A DNA stretch of 27,476 bases, from contig BFEA01000010.1 of the NCBI GenBank assembly GCA_003427395.1, positions 107,733 to 135,208 of the forward strand. Direction: 5' to 3'. Under the pieces are notes generated by a model. The model was not told the DNA's origin, searched no databases, and worked only from the letters and a program-made list of their open reading frames with translations. Shown here one piece after another: positions 18,201 to 27,340 of the stretch; within the stretch, counting starts at the first letter, position 1; each line of letters opens with the position of its first letter. Source of the DNA: Chara braunii. Taxonomy: Eukaryota > Streptophyta > Charophyceae > Charales > Characeae. A program made the position numbers and the translations under genes.

Positions 18201-20333
18201 GCATCTTCAAGTCGGGTAGAGTGGCTGGGGGAGCCGCCAAGCTGATTGACCTGTTGACACAACGAGTGACAAGTGCAAATTACAAACGACACGAGACCAC
18301 GTAAAAGATTCATGGACGACAATTACACATAAACGAGAGAAAAAATGATGACAGCCAGCAACACAAACGAGAGAGAAAGAGGCCTAGCAACAAGACACAA
18401 AAGAATGTGGAAACAAAAAGTGCCAAATGGAAAGGGATGGAAACAAAAGGTGGGAATTGGAAAGGAAATGCAAAAAGATAAAACGACAAAGGCAACCCGG
18501 GACAAGGCACGGCAAGACAGCCAACCACTTTTGCATGAACCAAACCAAGCCAGTGAAGTGAGCCAAGCTAACTTATCCCCCCCGTCAGCTCCAAACCCAA
18601 ATCCAAATAAACTCAATCCCACCCAGAGGAATCCAGCAGACAAGGCGGGGAAGGGGGGGAACGGGGGGTCAGTATATCCGTCTGCATTCAGGTCAGTTTC
18701 CAAGGCAGATGCAGTGACCATAAGTCCGCGTTCTATTCGGGCAAAGATGCACCGCCGCTGCCGGACAAGCTAGCTCCCAACGCCGCGATTTAGAGAAGAT
18801 GAAGGGAAGGGGGGGAATGCCAAAACCCCTATTACCCATCTGAGCTACATGGAAGTCAAGCCGACTACAAAAAAGGACATATTGAAGATATAACAGGAGG
18901 GACACGGACCAGAAACAGGGCCACGTCAGCAACCACGTCCCGATCGGCCTATCTAAGCGCGCCAGCTGGATGTAAGGCCAGATGTTCGCCGGGCAATTGC
19001 GCTCAAACCAACCCCTTATCGTCCCATCTGTCCTGACGCCGCTGCTGCAGATCCCGCTTTGGAGCCCTGGACGCGTTCCATTCCCCCTGATTAGTCCACC
19101 TCCTTCTCTTTCCCCCACGTCTGATCTGACAGACTGCTGGAAGGCGTCCTTCTCTTCCCCGGATTTGGTAACACAGCNACGGAAGTTAGCCCNNNAAAGA
19201 CACGTGGCANGAGATCCCGATCCGCCATAATTGNCGCAAAGATGCTTACTCGGCGACACGCCTTCAATTAAGGAAGATGGACCCAATTCTATCATAGACA
19301 GTCCCCCACGCCGCGATCTTGCTAGCCCATCTGCCACGTCATCGGAGCTCCCTCGCCAATAATTGAACGAAGTGAAGCCGTGTCCTTTGCGCCGCTCACG
19401 GTCGACTCCCTTATTGGAGTTTCTTCCCGCGAAAAATTGATCACTGGCAGCTTGGCGGGAAAACAATGCGAAGTCTTTTACGAGTGAGGATGGTCGAAAT
19501 GCACTCCCCTCCTTTCCTTCCTCTCTCTTCTTCATCATCGCTTCTGCGTCGGCAGCAGCACAGCAGTGTCCTCGGCAAGGCGGACGCCGAGAATCGAGGA
19601 TCGTGATACCGACAAGCCGTCTTAGATCCGCCCCATTCACAGGGCAGACAGATCTCGGATGACTTCCGCCAATTCCGACGGAGAAGAAGCAGCGACAACC
19701 AGCACCATGCCATCGCCCAATCTGCGCAGAATTGACATCAGCGGCGACCGACCCTTGAGCTCGCCGCCGTCTCCATAGCCATCCTTCGCTCTCCTCCTCC
19801 CATGAATTCTTACAACCTCTGCCGCTCAAGCGGGGATACAACGAGGAAGGAGACAGCCTTTGCCGCCAAGTTTCCTCAGCGGTGGGAGCGAATTGACCTG
19901 GTCCGCTGTTCTCCGAAAAGCTAGTCGCGGCAGATCTGGACGGCGAGCGGGACGACGGTTCGAATCGCCGCCTCTTCCAGGTGGTCTCGGCGGTCGACCA
20001 CACCCTTCGAAAAGTGCTGCCATCTGCGTCGCCGGCCCGGGTAGGACTTGCCCCGTTATCTCTGCAGCCATTGAAGTCGAGGTTGATGGCAGAGAGATCG
20101 CCCCGTGATCGAACCTCCCGCGTATCCTCCCCCTCCTCTCCTATCGACGTCCGTATGTGCTTCTCCTCCTCCCCTAGCCAGGTCCTGTGTAATCGTTGAC
20201 CAGGTAAACACAGTTGACCAGGTAAACACAGTTGACCACGAGAACACTGCGGTGCCTTCGCGCGGGCAGAAAACAACCGCAGCGATGACGATCTTGTGAG
20301 AACAGTCGCGACCGCTCGCTCGCGAAGCCTCAT
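15207..20333 (-). CDS. COQ2: COQ2/PPT1 4-hydroxybenzoate polyprenyltransferase (exons 1-4, 3' end missing)
   Basis: Integral membrane UbiA-family enzyme that attaches the polyprenyl chain to 4-hydroxybenzoate in ubiquinone synthesis, in the mitochondrial inner membrane. Exons 18910-20333, 18115-18250, 16290-16411 and 15207-15276 join in frame over 584 codons. Phases (2, 0, 2, 0) agree at every junction. Key segments are [20 protein letters not shown], then [17 protein letters not shown] with the Mg-diphosphate-binding NDxxDxxxD motif, then [12 protein letters not shown], then [18 protein letters not shown]. These follow the order of plant COQ2. The first ATG (20333) begins an Arg/Ser/Ala-rich stretch typical of mitochondrial presequences. 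The part before the conserved domain is about 455 residues, several times the usual length; ATG 19295 would give a normal length but a poorer presequence. The second Asp-rich motif and C-terminus are not in the window. Exon 1 contains a few N bases. Confidence 0.9.
15277..16289 (-). other. COQ2 intron 3
   Basis: About 1.0 kb with donor GTGAGATG and acceptor TTGCAG. Nearly 200 bp of it is a CTT/CTC/TTG tract on the + strand. No nested gene is seen. Confidence 0.85.
15350..15535. repeat. Polypyrimidine/polypurine microsatellite (CTT, TTG, CTC)n
   Basis: Consecutive runs of CTT, TTG and CTC triplets, ending in a clean (CTC)n block near 15506-15533. In the COQ2 transcript sense this is (GGA)n and (GAA)n. 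All-serine, all-leucine or all-glutamate open frames here come from the repeat. Confidence 0.95.
16290..16411 (-). CDS. COQ2: COQ2 exon 3
   Basis: 122 bp between acceptor GATGACAG and donor GTGAGATG. Starts [15 protein letters not shown] and continues with a hydrophobic helix, [15 protein letters not shown]. The RPLASG turn directly follows the active-site helix in COQ2/UbiA proteins. It has no long open frame of its own and was found by matching splice sites to the expected protein. Confidence 0.92.
16412..18114 (-). other. COQ2 intron 2
   Basis: About 1.7 kb with donor GTGAGC and acceptor GACAG. Contains an A24 run (16724-16747 on the + strand), a C-rich run near 16841-16857, and GA-rich microsatellites near 17263-17292 and 17716-17770. 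No gene was recognised; long open frames on both strands are low complexity. Confidence 0.85.
16724..16747 (+). repeat. A24 homopolymer in COQ2 intron 2
   Basis: Twenty-four A residues after CAGTCATG. It could be the tail of an old retroposed copy. The sequence before it matches nothing I recognise and no flanking duplication was seen. Confidence 0.7.
18115..18250 (-). CDS. COQ2: COQ2 exon 2 (active-site motif)
   Basis: 136 bp between acceptor CAACAG and donor GTGAGC. Reads from [16 protein letters not shown] through [17 protein letters not shown] and ends at a codon boundary. Contains N-D-x-x-D-x-x-x-D, which binds the prenyl diphosphate through magnesium. Confidence 0.93.
18251..18909 (-). 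other. COQ2 intron 1
   Basis: 659 bp with donor GTCCGT and acceptor CAACAG. Holds runs of G/C and A-rich sequence on the + strand. Open frames on either strand have no recognisable motifs. Confidence 0.85.
18910..20333 (-). CDS. COQ2: COQ2 exon 1
   Basis: Runs from ATG (20331-20333) to the donor GTCCGT just below 18910 and ends in phase 2. Only the last ~20 codons (from [12 protein letters not shown]) are clearly conserved. The rest is low-complexity, R/S/G-rich sequence that stays open for over 450 codons. The frame also extends upstream to 20405 without an ATG. N bases at 19178, 19193-19195, 19210 and 19234 leave a few codons unread. A CACGTG at 19201-19206 hints that part of this could be 5' untranslated or promoter if translation begins at 19295. 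Confidence 0.75.
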
Positions 20334-20378
20334 CTCGACGAGAAGAGAGGAACACGTTGGAGTCTGCGATGCAGGGCC

Positions 20379-20490
20379 TCGCCGCACCACTCTCGAAATT
20401 TGCAAAATGAGAACGAACTTTCCGCTAGAACATAGCCGGATTCACCCGCCACATTTTTGCTTATTTCATATTTCGAGAGTGGTGTGGCGA
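20379..20490. repeat. 21-bp inverted repeat, 70-bp spacer
   Basis: Arms 20379-20399 and 20470-20490 are reverse complements with a single mismatch (both contain CACTCTCGAAAT or its complement). This could be a short terminal-inverted-repeat element or a hairpin in the COQ2 5' region, starting about 45 bp upstream of the proposed start codon. Confidence 0.75.
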
Positions 20491-20531
20491 CAACTCACGA
20501 ACGCCATGCGCAGTGCGTTTCGATATCGAGA

Positions 20532-20537
20532 CACGTG
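20532..20537. promoter_or_regulatory. G-box (CACGTG) upstream of COQ2
   Basis: CACGTG within GACACGTGGCA, about 200 bp before the proposed COQ2 ATG. The same GACACGTGGCA string recurs at 19199-19209. It matches the plant bZIP/bHLH site; function is inferred. Confidence 0.35.
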
Positions 20538-20587
20538 GCACGCAGTGGCATCCCCCGGTAGCTCCAGGTACGCCCCGTTCTTGAGAA

Positions 20588-20599
20588 CTCCTGCGAAGT
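20588..20599 (+). repeat. Left target-site duplication of U6 retrocopy
   Basis: CTCCTGCGAAGT here and C-N-CCTGCGAAGT at 20817-20828, identical apart from the unread N. The last two bases also fit the first two of U6 (GT), so the exact edge is 1-2 bases uncertain. Confidence 0.75.
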
Positions 20600-20707
20600 C
20601 CTTCGGGACATCTGTTAAAATTGGAACGATACAGAGAAGATCAGCATGGCCCCTGCGCAAGGATGACACGCATAAATCGAGAAATGGTCCAAATTCGGGA
20701 CATCTGT

Positions 20708-20739
<32 letters not shown>

Positions 20740-20779
20740 GGCCCCTGCGCAAGGATGACACGCATAAATCGAGAAATGG

Positions 20780-20815
<36 letters not shown>
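20598..20815 (+). pseudogene. U6: Retroposed U6 snRNA dimer with poly(A) tail
   Basis: Copy 1 (20598-20695) is a full-length plant-type U6, from the GTCCTTCGGGAC 5' hairpin to GGTCCAAATT. It includes the conserved ATACAGAGAAGAT box, AGCATGGCCCCTGCG, and the CGCATAAATCGAGAAATGG region. Copy 2 (20696-20787) follows immediately, lacks the first six bases, and differs from copy 1 at one base (C20642 versus T20734). A run of 28 A follows instead of the Pol III T-stretch. The unit is bounded by a probable 12-bp duplication, the hallmark of LINE-type target-primed insertion. No plant U6 upstream element (TCCCACATCG type) or TATA box was seen close upstream, so transcription from here is unlikely. 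Confidence 0.93.
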
Positions 20816-20817
<2 letters not shown>

Positions 20818-20828
20818 NCCTGCGAAGT

Positions 20829-21573
20829 GTCCAGCATCGCCTCGAAACGGTGTTGAGGAGAGGACAGCAACTCGCCCCTTCAGGTCGGTACAGTTGACGG
20901 TAAGGAACCTGAAAAGTTCGCATAAGCTAAGGGCCTCGCCACGAGGCACGCGAAACGAAAAAAAATCACAATTTCCTTTCGTGTTCATTGTTAGACCAAA
21001 TCACATTTTCGTTTCGTCTTCACTGTTAGACCACGCCAAGCGTGGTGCCGCAGCCAGGGGCTTTCCTCTATTGAAGTGGAGCCTGGGTTTGGGTATAGAT
21101 TGGTTTATTTGCTACGCCCGGAAGGGGGGTTGAGGCTGTTGTGGGTGTTTTTTTTGTGGTTGTTCATTTTGCTTGGGGGACATTTAGCAGCCAGGAGGCT
21201 TGTGTAGGTTCCATTTTCGTCGTTTCATTTCTTTCTATTTTTGGTAAGGTCGTGCAGTACGACTCTGCTAGGACGGGTTCGTTTGGGGTCTCCGACATCA
21301 GAAAATAGGGTCCGGTCGCAGTCGTCCCTAAGACCGGTCCTACGGCAGGTTATCTTGTCAAGGTCTTTGCAGTTTAGTATAGGGTGCCGTCCATTGTTTC
21401 CCTGTTGAGGGATACAGGTTTTTCCCGCTGCAAACTGGGGGCGAGCGATATGGGTCTGGGTCGTTTCAGCTTTTGTTTTTTTTTCTATTCTACTGCATCT
21501 GCCAAGAAATACAGTATCGAAGCATTCTGCTGTTTACTACGCCCAAGTAAAGAAATCTAGAATTTATTATTCG
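20829..21573. other. Unassigned region with 35-bp tandem duplication
   Basis: No gene is recognised. Two adjacent copies of a 34-base phrase (ATCACA.TTTC.TTTCGT then TGTTAGACCA) lie at 20965-20998 and 21000-21033. CCACGC/GCGTGG at 21031-21045 forms a tight hairpin. The remainder, 21050-21570, is T-rich on the + strand and unremarkable. Confidence 0.4.
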
Positions 21574-23803
21574 TTTTTTTTTTTTAATTAAGTAGCCCGT
21601 GTAGGGCGTTTCATTATAGCTCAACAAAGGTGAGGCCGGGAACCTCACAATTCAACCGGGAAAGCAGGAATGAAGAATATCTAGGCACAAAAATAGCCAA
21701 CCCTAAACTGTGGTCCTGAAACCTTATTCCTAGTGCAACTCGGCACAAGCCTTAAAAGCCAAACAATTCAAAGTTAAACTACAGGCCTACCCACATTATC
21801 CTATCGTCTACTTGTAACCCTGTCTAAAACGACAGTTGGGCCTAGGATGGGACCGAGTAGCCACTTGGTACTCCCTCCGCTAATCATATCCCCCTGCCCT
21901 CCTCCTGTGGAGATAGAACCGAGTACCCAGGTATAACAACAAATTATGTCACAGGCCAAATTCCCAACAAGCCAAAACAATGAAATCGGCCATTTCAGAG
22001 TTGATCCCCTCAAACCTGTTCCGAAAACCATTTGTCCAATACTAACTTTTCGTCTACCAGTGTCGCCAGCTTACATGCCAATCCCCATGTATTACGAAAC
22101 TAACGCGTGGAATTCCCCTTGCCTTTCCTTCGCCAGTCTACCTAAATAAGGCGACGGAAGGAAGATTTTAACAGCCTTCTGATTTCCCTATTCGACATCT
22201 TGTGGTTATCGAATATTCGCCGATTCCATTCTTTCCAAATTGCATCGCAACCAACCGCTCATGCAACTTGGGCTATGTAGCCCCAACCAGTTCTTGTTTC
22301 CAACCGGCCTGGAAGTCCCCCTAGGAGAACCCATTCTTTGTCCTCATACAATTATTCCAAATTGTTACACAAAAATCTCTGCCACCAGTCCCAAATTCTC
22401 TTAGATGTAGGACAGTCGTACCAAAGGTGAACTGTGGACTCAAAGGCTCAGTCACATCTCTTGCAGGTTAGTTCCACCTTGAGCCCTCTCTGCTCAAGAT
22501 TCACTGTAGACGGGGTAGCCAGGAGAGAAAGTAGCCATAAGTTGGCCGCTAGACGAGGGCTTGGAGTGATAGCCAGTTGTTGCCAACATCGTTTTAGCGA
22601 TACCTCGCTCCACCTTTTGGTGGTTGTTTCCAATGGTGTGTGTCCTGTTGTCTGAGATTCGTATCCCTGTACCACTGTGTATGAAGAAAGCACTAAATTT
22701 TCCCTTGCCTGACCACTTCCCCTCCATCCCCACATTTTAGGATTCAATCTTAACTCGAAGATGGTGGCCCCAAATGCATAGACTTTACAAGTTCAATTAC
22801 CCTTATCATGGCATGTCTCCCACACCATGATCTGAGCTAGCTTAACTATTAATGGAGGATGTGTCGGACTTTCTTTTTTTGCCGGAAGGTCGGTTCCTCT
22901 ACATTAATTACTTCCCAACACTGAAATTGTTTTTTTCCCTTAGAATCAATTTATGTTAATTTTCAAAGGTTGGGGGTTCCTCAGGGGCGTGGCAAGTAAA
23001 CCACGTACTAAGGAGGTCCACACCTTCATGACCAATGATGGACTTCCATTGGTCTGGGATAGCCTCAATGAGTTGGGCCAATTGTTCTTCCACATACCAC
23101 AGTTGACCCAGCCGTGCCCTGACGTCTGCAGGGCGAAGCCATTGGTTATCTAGTTGGTTTCATATATCCTCAATCCGCAATACTCCTTTTTCTATCCAGC
23201 GTCTCCCAAAGTTGTTGCTAGCAATATCCGCCGCAAACCAACGACCATCTGACTTTCAAATATGTGGGTTCTCCAAGAATTTTGTTTCAACCGGTTGCAA
23301 TCAAGAATTAGGTTTCAATTTACGTCAAACCCATAACACAGCTTTCAAAAACTTAAACTTTATTACACGATTCTAATAGGAGGTCAACGAGATGCAAGTC
23401 CACACATTAGCTGGTCTTTGAAGATTTCATTCCAGAGCAAAAATTTGTTCAGCTATAAGGATCTAATACGCCTCCCTTGGGGAGCAAGTAGCCTTGATTA
23501 CCCGGTGGACTAGCATTGTTGTGTTCTTTCGCTGGGGGTCGGTCATCCCTAAGCCTCCCTCTGCCTTTGAAAAGCACACTAAGTCCCATGCAACTTTAGA
23601 TATATACACATCTTTGTCCCCTGCAAAAGGCTTCCACAAAAAAACTGTTGCACGCCTGCGAATGAGATCGCACTTGTGTCTCCCTAAGGGTCTGACTGCA
23701 GCCACAAACCAAAGCAAACCAAAGAGGGCGTTGTTTGTTACCAGTACCCTCCCATAAATTGACAAATGAGGAGCCTTACCCCATGTGGAAACCCACAGCA
23801 GTA
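21574..23803 (-). pseudogene. 5'-truncated LINE retrotransposon remnant
   Basis: Minus-strand sequence matching the C-terminal third of a plant LINE ORF2. LSIYGRVLVTNNALFGLLWF then SKVAWDLVCFSKAEGGLGMT (23463-23800) is the region after the RT fingers/palm. FGRRWIEKGVLRIEDI and ARLGQLWYVEEQLAQLIEAI follow (22960-23290) with one TGA. Near 22340-22460 comes the C-terminal zinc finger CKRC...ESTVHLWYDCP, with another stop between its cysteine pairs. A run of 12 T at 21574-21585 is the expected poly(A) tail. TATTCG occurs on both outer sides (21568-21573, 23802-23807), a possible short target duplication. RT catalytic motifs are absent through truncation. Confidence 0.82.
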
Positions 23804-23805
23804 TT

Positions 23806-24256
23806 CGTTGTCGGGGTCGGCGGTCCCACACCCAGACGTAAAACATTTTCAGTGTCGGACCTCACGGTCGCATCACGCTGGAGTTTTAGAAACATTTCAG
23901 CGAAAAACCAACTCCGACCTTGCGCGCCAGCTATACCTCTCGCGGCTTCCTGCGACAGGACAGAGGTCCCGTGAGGTACAACTCACCTCCACCTGCGGGA
24001 GCTGTCACCATCCCTTAGGTGGGCGTATCCCTGCTGAGCTACTGACTTACGTGCGAAGACTTTTATATGCAATCACATAGGTAAGTTTGTCGAGGTCGTT
24101 TGCTCTATCGCCATAGCATAGGCATAAGCGCAGTTGAACGCCTAAGACTGACTTGTATACGCGTCCGGCATCGGGGCGTTGATCTCCCTGACCGACTCAC
24201 AATTCAGGTCGACTCGACCGACGGACGTTCGCGGATACTATGCTTTGACTATAATT
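23806..24256. repeat. Long dispersed repeat, copy A
   Basis: Matches 25892-26334 over its whole length with frequent substitutions. The best conserved patches are GTGTCGGACCTCACGGTCG, GCTATACCTCTCGCG, ATCCCTTAGGTGGGC and CCCTGCTGAGCTACTGAC. It contains no clear reading frame. Its left edge coincides with the LINE junction. Confidence 0.85.
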
Positions 24257-25499
24257 AGTTTCAATAAGTATGACTTACAACCTAGCCCCTTTTCGGAACA
24301 CGATCCGCTCAGTACTTGAATTATCAGGGGTCGCTCGTAAGACATATACCCTATCCTACCTAGTGATTAAGTCAATTCAGCATATCTCTTTATGAAAATC
24401 CTTTGTCATATCATACATACACATGCAATGAAATAAGGTTGAGTAATTAGGCAAGGAGATGTCACATGCACTTAACACATTCACAAGAACAGTCTGAATT
24501 CATCAAGAAAAAGGTAGGTCATTGACCTTTCAAACATGTATAGATGAAATGAATCATAAAATGAATAAGGTTTTTCGCCTAACCTTTTTATCAATCAGGG
24601 AAGAGCACAAGGTTGGGTACTCAAACCAAGTGTATAAAATTGCGCATTGACGAAATGTCTAGATGAAGGCCCAGAATAGCGTAAGTTTCTCAATGGGTTG
24701 CAATGAATAGCATGGCTGGTCGTTTTACTGACCTGCAGACAAAGTCAATCACATTACACAATCCTAGCAGAGTCAACCATTCATTCACTTTTACACACAT
24801 TACACTTACTCTTTCAAACCTTTCAGCCATATATTCCATTTTCGACTTAGTCATTCAAGGACTTATTTTGATCAAACTCAATGACTCGAAAATCAGAAAT
24901 GTCACTTGGTGCAAAGGTTGATGCAAAGTGTGGGAGTAGAGGGTGAGTGAGGGTTGAGTTGGTGAACCAACTTGTTACCATAAGGCAACAGCATGTAGTC
25001 TCGTATAGACTCATAATGAGTCCTTTTAAAAGTAAAGGTGATTTGCAATCACACACAAGTCAACACGGTCTCAACACCTCCTTGCCATCGACATGACTCT
25101 ATCTGAAGTTCAATATAGTGAACTTCATTTTAGTCGGGAATAATACTACATCGACATAACTCTCTTTAGGTAGCCTCACTAACTTCTTATCAGATCAGCT
25201 TCTAGAGATAGTTGTCTAAAGGAAGAAAAGTATAGAGTTAACATCGCCAAAAATTTCCCCTTCAGACATACACAAACAAAATATCTTCAATCTCATACGG
25301 AGTAGATTCATGAGATTTGACACCAATCACTAGGTTAAGGTAGCAGAACAGGTCACACGGTGCCACATTCCTTCTACCTTCACCTCAGTAGAATCAGAAA
25401 ATAGATATTGTCAGTTCGTTAGTCTTTTGCGGGATCTTCATAAGAGTTGTCATAGGAGGGTAGATCACACGGGATCCTCATCTTATTGGGCGTCTGGTG
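24257..25499. other. Unassigned AT-rich stretch
   Basis: No gene, RNA or transposon motif was recognised. Short open frames lack any family features. It lies between repeat copy A and a hairpin array, the same relative place as 26335-27340 after copy B, but I cannot see convincing similarity between the two stretches by eye. Confidence 0.35.
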
Positions 25500-25878
25500 G
25501 TGATAGGCCAGACCTCGTGGTACCTAGCTTCTCCTATCACAATTTTCATTGGTGTAAGGTTGACTAGTAATAAGCTAGGCTTCTCGGAGCCTTGCTTCTC
25601 TTATCACCACCCTTCCTTATCCGTGCCAATTGTTGTGATAGGGCAGGTCTTGAGGCCTCATTCCTCCTTTTGCGGTTTGATATTTGAAGCATGGACGACG
25701 GGCGATAAGGCAGGCTTCTCGGAGCCTCGCTTCTCTTATCACCACCTCCCTTACCTGTGCTAACTATTGTGATAGGGCAGGCCTTGCGGGGTTTCGCTCC
25801 TCCTATCGCTTACTTGCATTGATGCACGGCTCGCTGGTAATAAGCCAGACTTCTCTGAGCCTCGCTTCTCTTATCACC
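25500..25878. repeat. ~67-bp tandem array of hairpins (six units)
   Basis: Units start near 25500, 25566, 25635, 25701, 25769 and 25836. Each is about 41-43 nt with self-complementary ends and a GCAGRCTTCTCGGAGCCTCG-like middle. Examples of arms: GTGATAGG/CCTATCAC (unit 1), GATAAG/CTTATC (unit 4), GTGATAGG/CCTATCGC (unit 5). The third unit has lost its 3' arm. Two alternating subtypes (AAG-type and AGG-type arms) are visible. Confidence 0.85.
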
Positions 25879-25891
25879 ATCCTTCCTTAGT

Positions 25892-26334
25892 CGTTGTCGC
25901 GCGCGGCGGTCCCACATCCAGACCCAAAAAATTTTGTGTCGGACCTCACGGTCGTATCACGCAGGAGTCTTTTGTCACCTTAACGAAAACACCACTCCGA
26001 CCGTGTGGGCGTGCTATACCTCTCGCGAATCCCTGCGACAGGTTAGAGATCCCGCGAAGTACAACTTACCTCCATCTGCGGAAGCTGTCATCATCCCTTA
26101 GGTGGGCATATCCCTGCTGAGCTACTGACCCACGTGCAAAAAATTTTACATGCAATCACAGAGGTAGGCCAGCCGAGGGCGTTTTCTCGATCACCGTAAC
26201 ATAGGCATACGCGCGGTAGAACGCCTTAAGATTGACCCGTATATTGTGCCCAAGGTGCTAACTCCCTCGGACCGACTAACTTATCGGGTCGACTTTTTCG
26301 GACAGTCTTTCACGCTTAGCTAACTATAACAATG
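25892..26334. repeat. Long dispersed repeat, copy B
   Basis: Diverged second copy of 23806-24256, in the same orientation and offset by about 2086 bp. It begins directly after the hairpin array. Confidence 0.85.
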
Positions 26335-27340
26335 ACTCTATATATATATGCAAATTATGGGAGCTGAATGAGCGATAGACCTCACTTTCACGATTGTTGT
26401 GCCCCGTGTCCGAATATCCCAGATGATCTCAAAGTTAAGAAAAGACAGTTCAATGACCAATACCTGTGCAGATGCAAGAAATCACATACACACCTACAAA
26501 TGCAAACACAGAATGCGCTACGAGCGTAAACCTTTAACCCATTCATAGCAAGTCCCTCACTCCCCAAAACCTTAAGAACAACACTCTTTCCTACTCCTGA
26601 CTCCTTTTACCCAGCCGTTCACTTTTCAAAGGCCTTCGAGAGTGACTTGGACAATTCAAGCTTAGATACAGGGGAAGATTTGTCCGTTTTCTTTTCAGGT
26701 TTTGTCTTAGGTGTGGGTATCAAACCATGTGGAAGTTTGAGTCGGAGTTCTACTGACCTGTTATCCAATAATAACAGAATTGCAGTTCCTTACGGTTCTC
26801 TTCCTTAGTCTTTTCCAAGAGTGATAAACCTGTGGACACAACACAGTCCGAAAGAATCTTAACACCTTCTCTCCTATATTGGGATCTAGAAGATCTCTTC
26901 TAGACTTGTGACCTAGAATTTGGTGCTCATCATCGACCCACTGCCTAACCTCTATCCTTATCTAACTGTCAGGCCGCTGCCCTATAGGTTTGGGTAATGA
27001 ACAGAGTTTGTTCCCAGCTCATCCAACCTAGTGATCCTACCTACGTCCCATTTTGAGATTGCTTACTAAAGACTCATTCTAGGTTCTTTCTTTAACAAAC
27101 ACAAACAGTATTGTCAAATTCTTCTTAGAAAGAAAAGTCATATCATAGAAGTCAAATCAAAAGTTCCAAATAGAATGATAAGTCTCTCAGGGTCAAGATA
27201 TCACTTATCCTCCCCTTACTAGATTCAAATGTTAGCGAGTTGGTGATAGATTGAATCCGTTATGTGGAAGCAGATATCCGTTGGTAGATCGATCAGAATA
27301 TACTCACCCTTTTGATAGTATCTGCTTTTGAGAGTAGATT
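26335..27340. other. Unassigned stretch
   Basis: No gene or known element is recognised. A short (TA)n run lies near 26339-26349. No open frame longer than about 60 codons with family features is present. Confidence 0.35.

Noticed and set aside
18693-18909. Continuation of the COQ2 exon 1 frame beyond 18910.
   Set aside because: Conservation stops at the Trp codon. The donor GTCCGT joined to exon 2 restores the expected FWSISLAA in phase, so this is intron read-through.
19957-19966. GGTTCGAATC, a perfect tRNA B-box.
   Set aside because: There is no A-box at the right distance, no acceptor stem, and it lies within COQ2 exon 1.
20598-20787. Two functional U6 snRNA genes.
   Set aside because: They lack spacing, T-terminators and the plant U6 promoter elements. 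The A tail and duplication show retroposition instead.
24029-24041. On the minus strand, TAGCTCAGCAGG resembles a tRNA A-box and recurs in copy B (about 26114-26126).
   Set aside because: No B-box stands at a normal distance and no cloverleaf could be drawn, so a tRNA gene or tRNA-derived SINE is not supported.
25500-25878. Regularly spaced repeats resembling a CRISPR array.
   Set aside because: The genome is eukaryotic, units are diverged and alternate between two types, spacers are not unique, and no cas genes are present.
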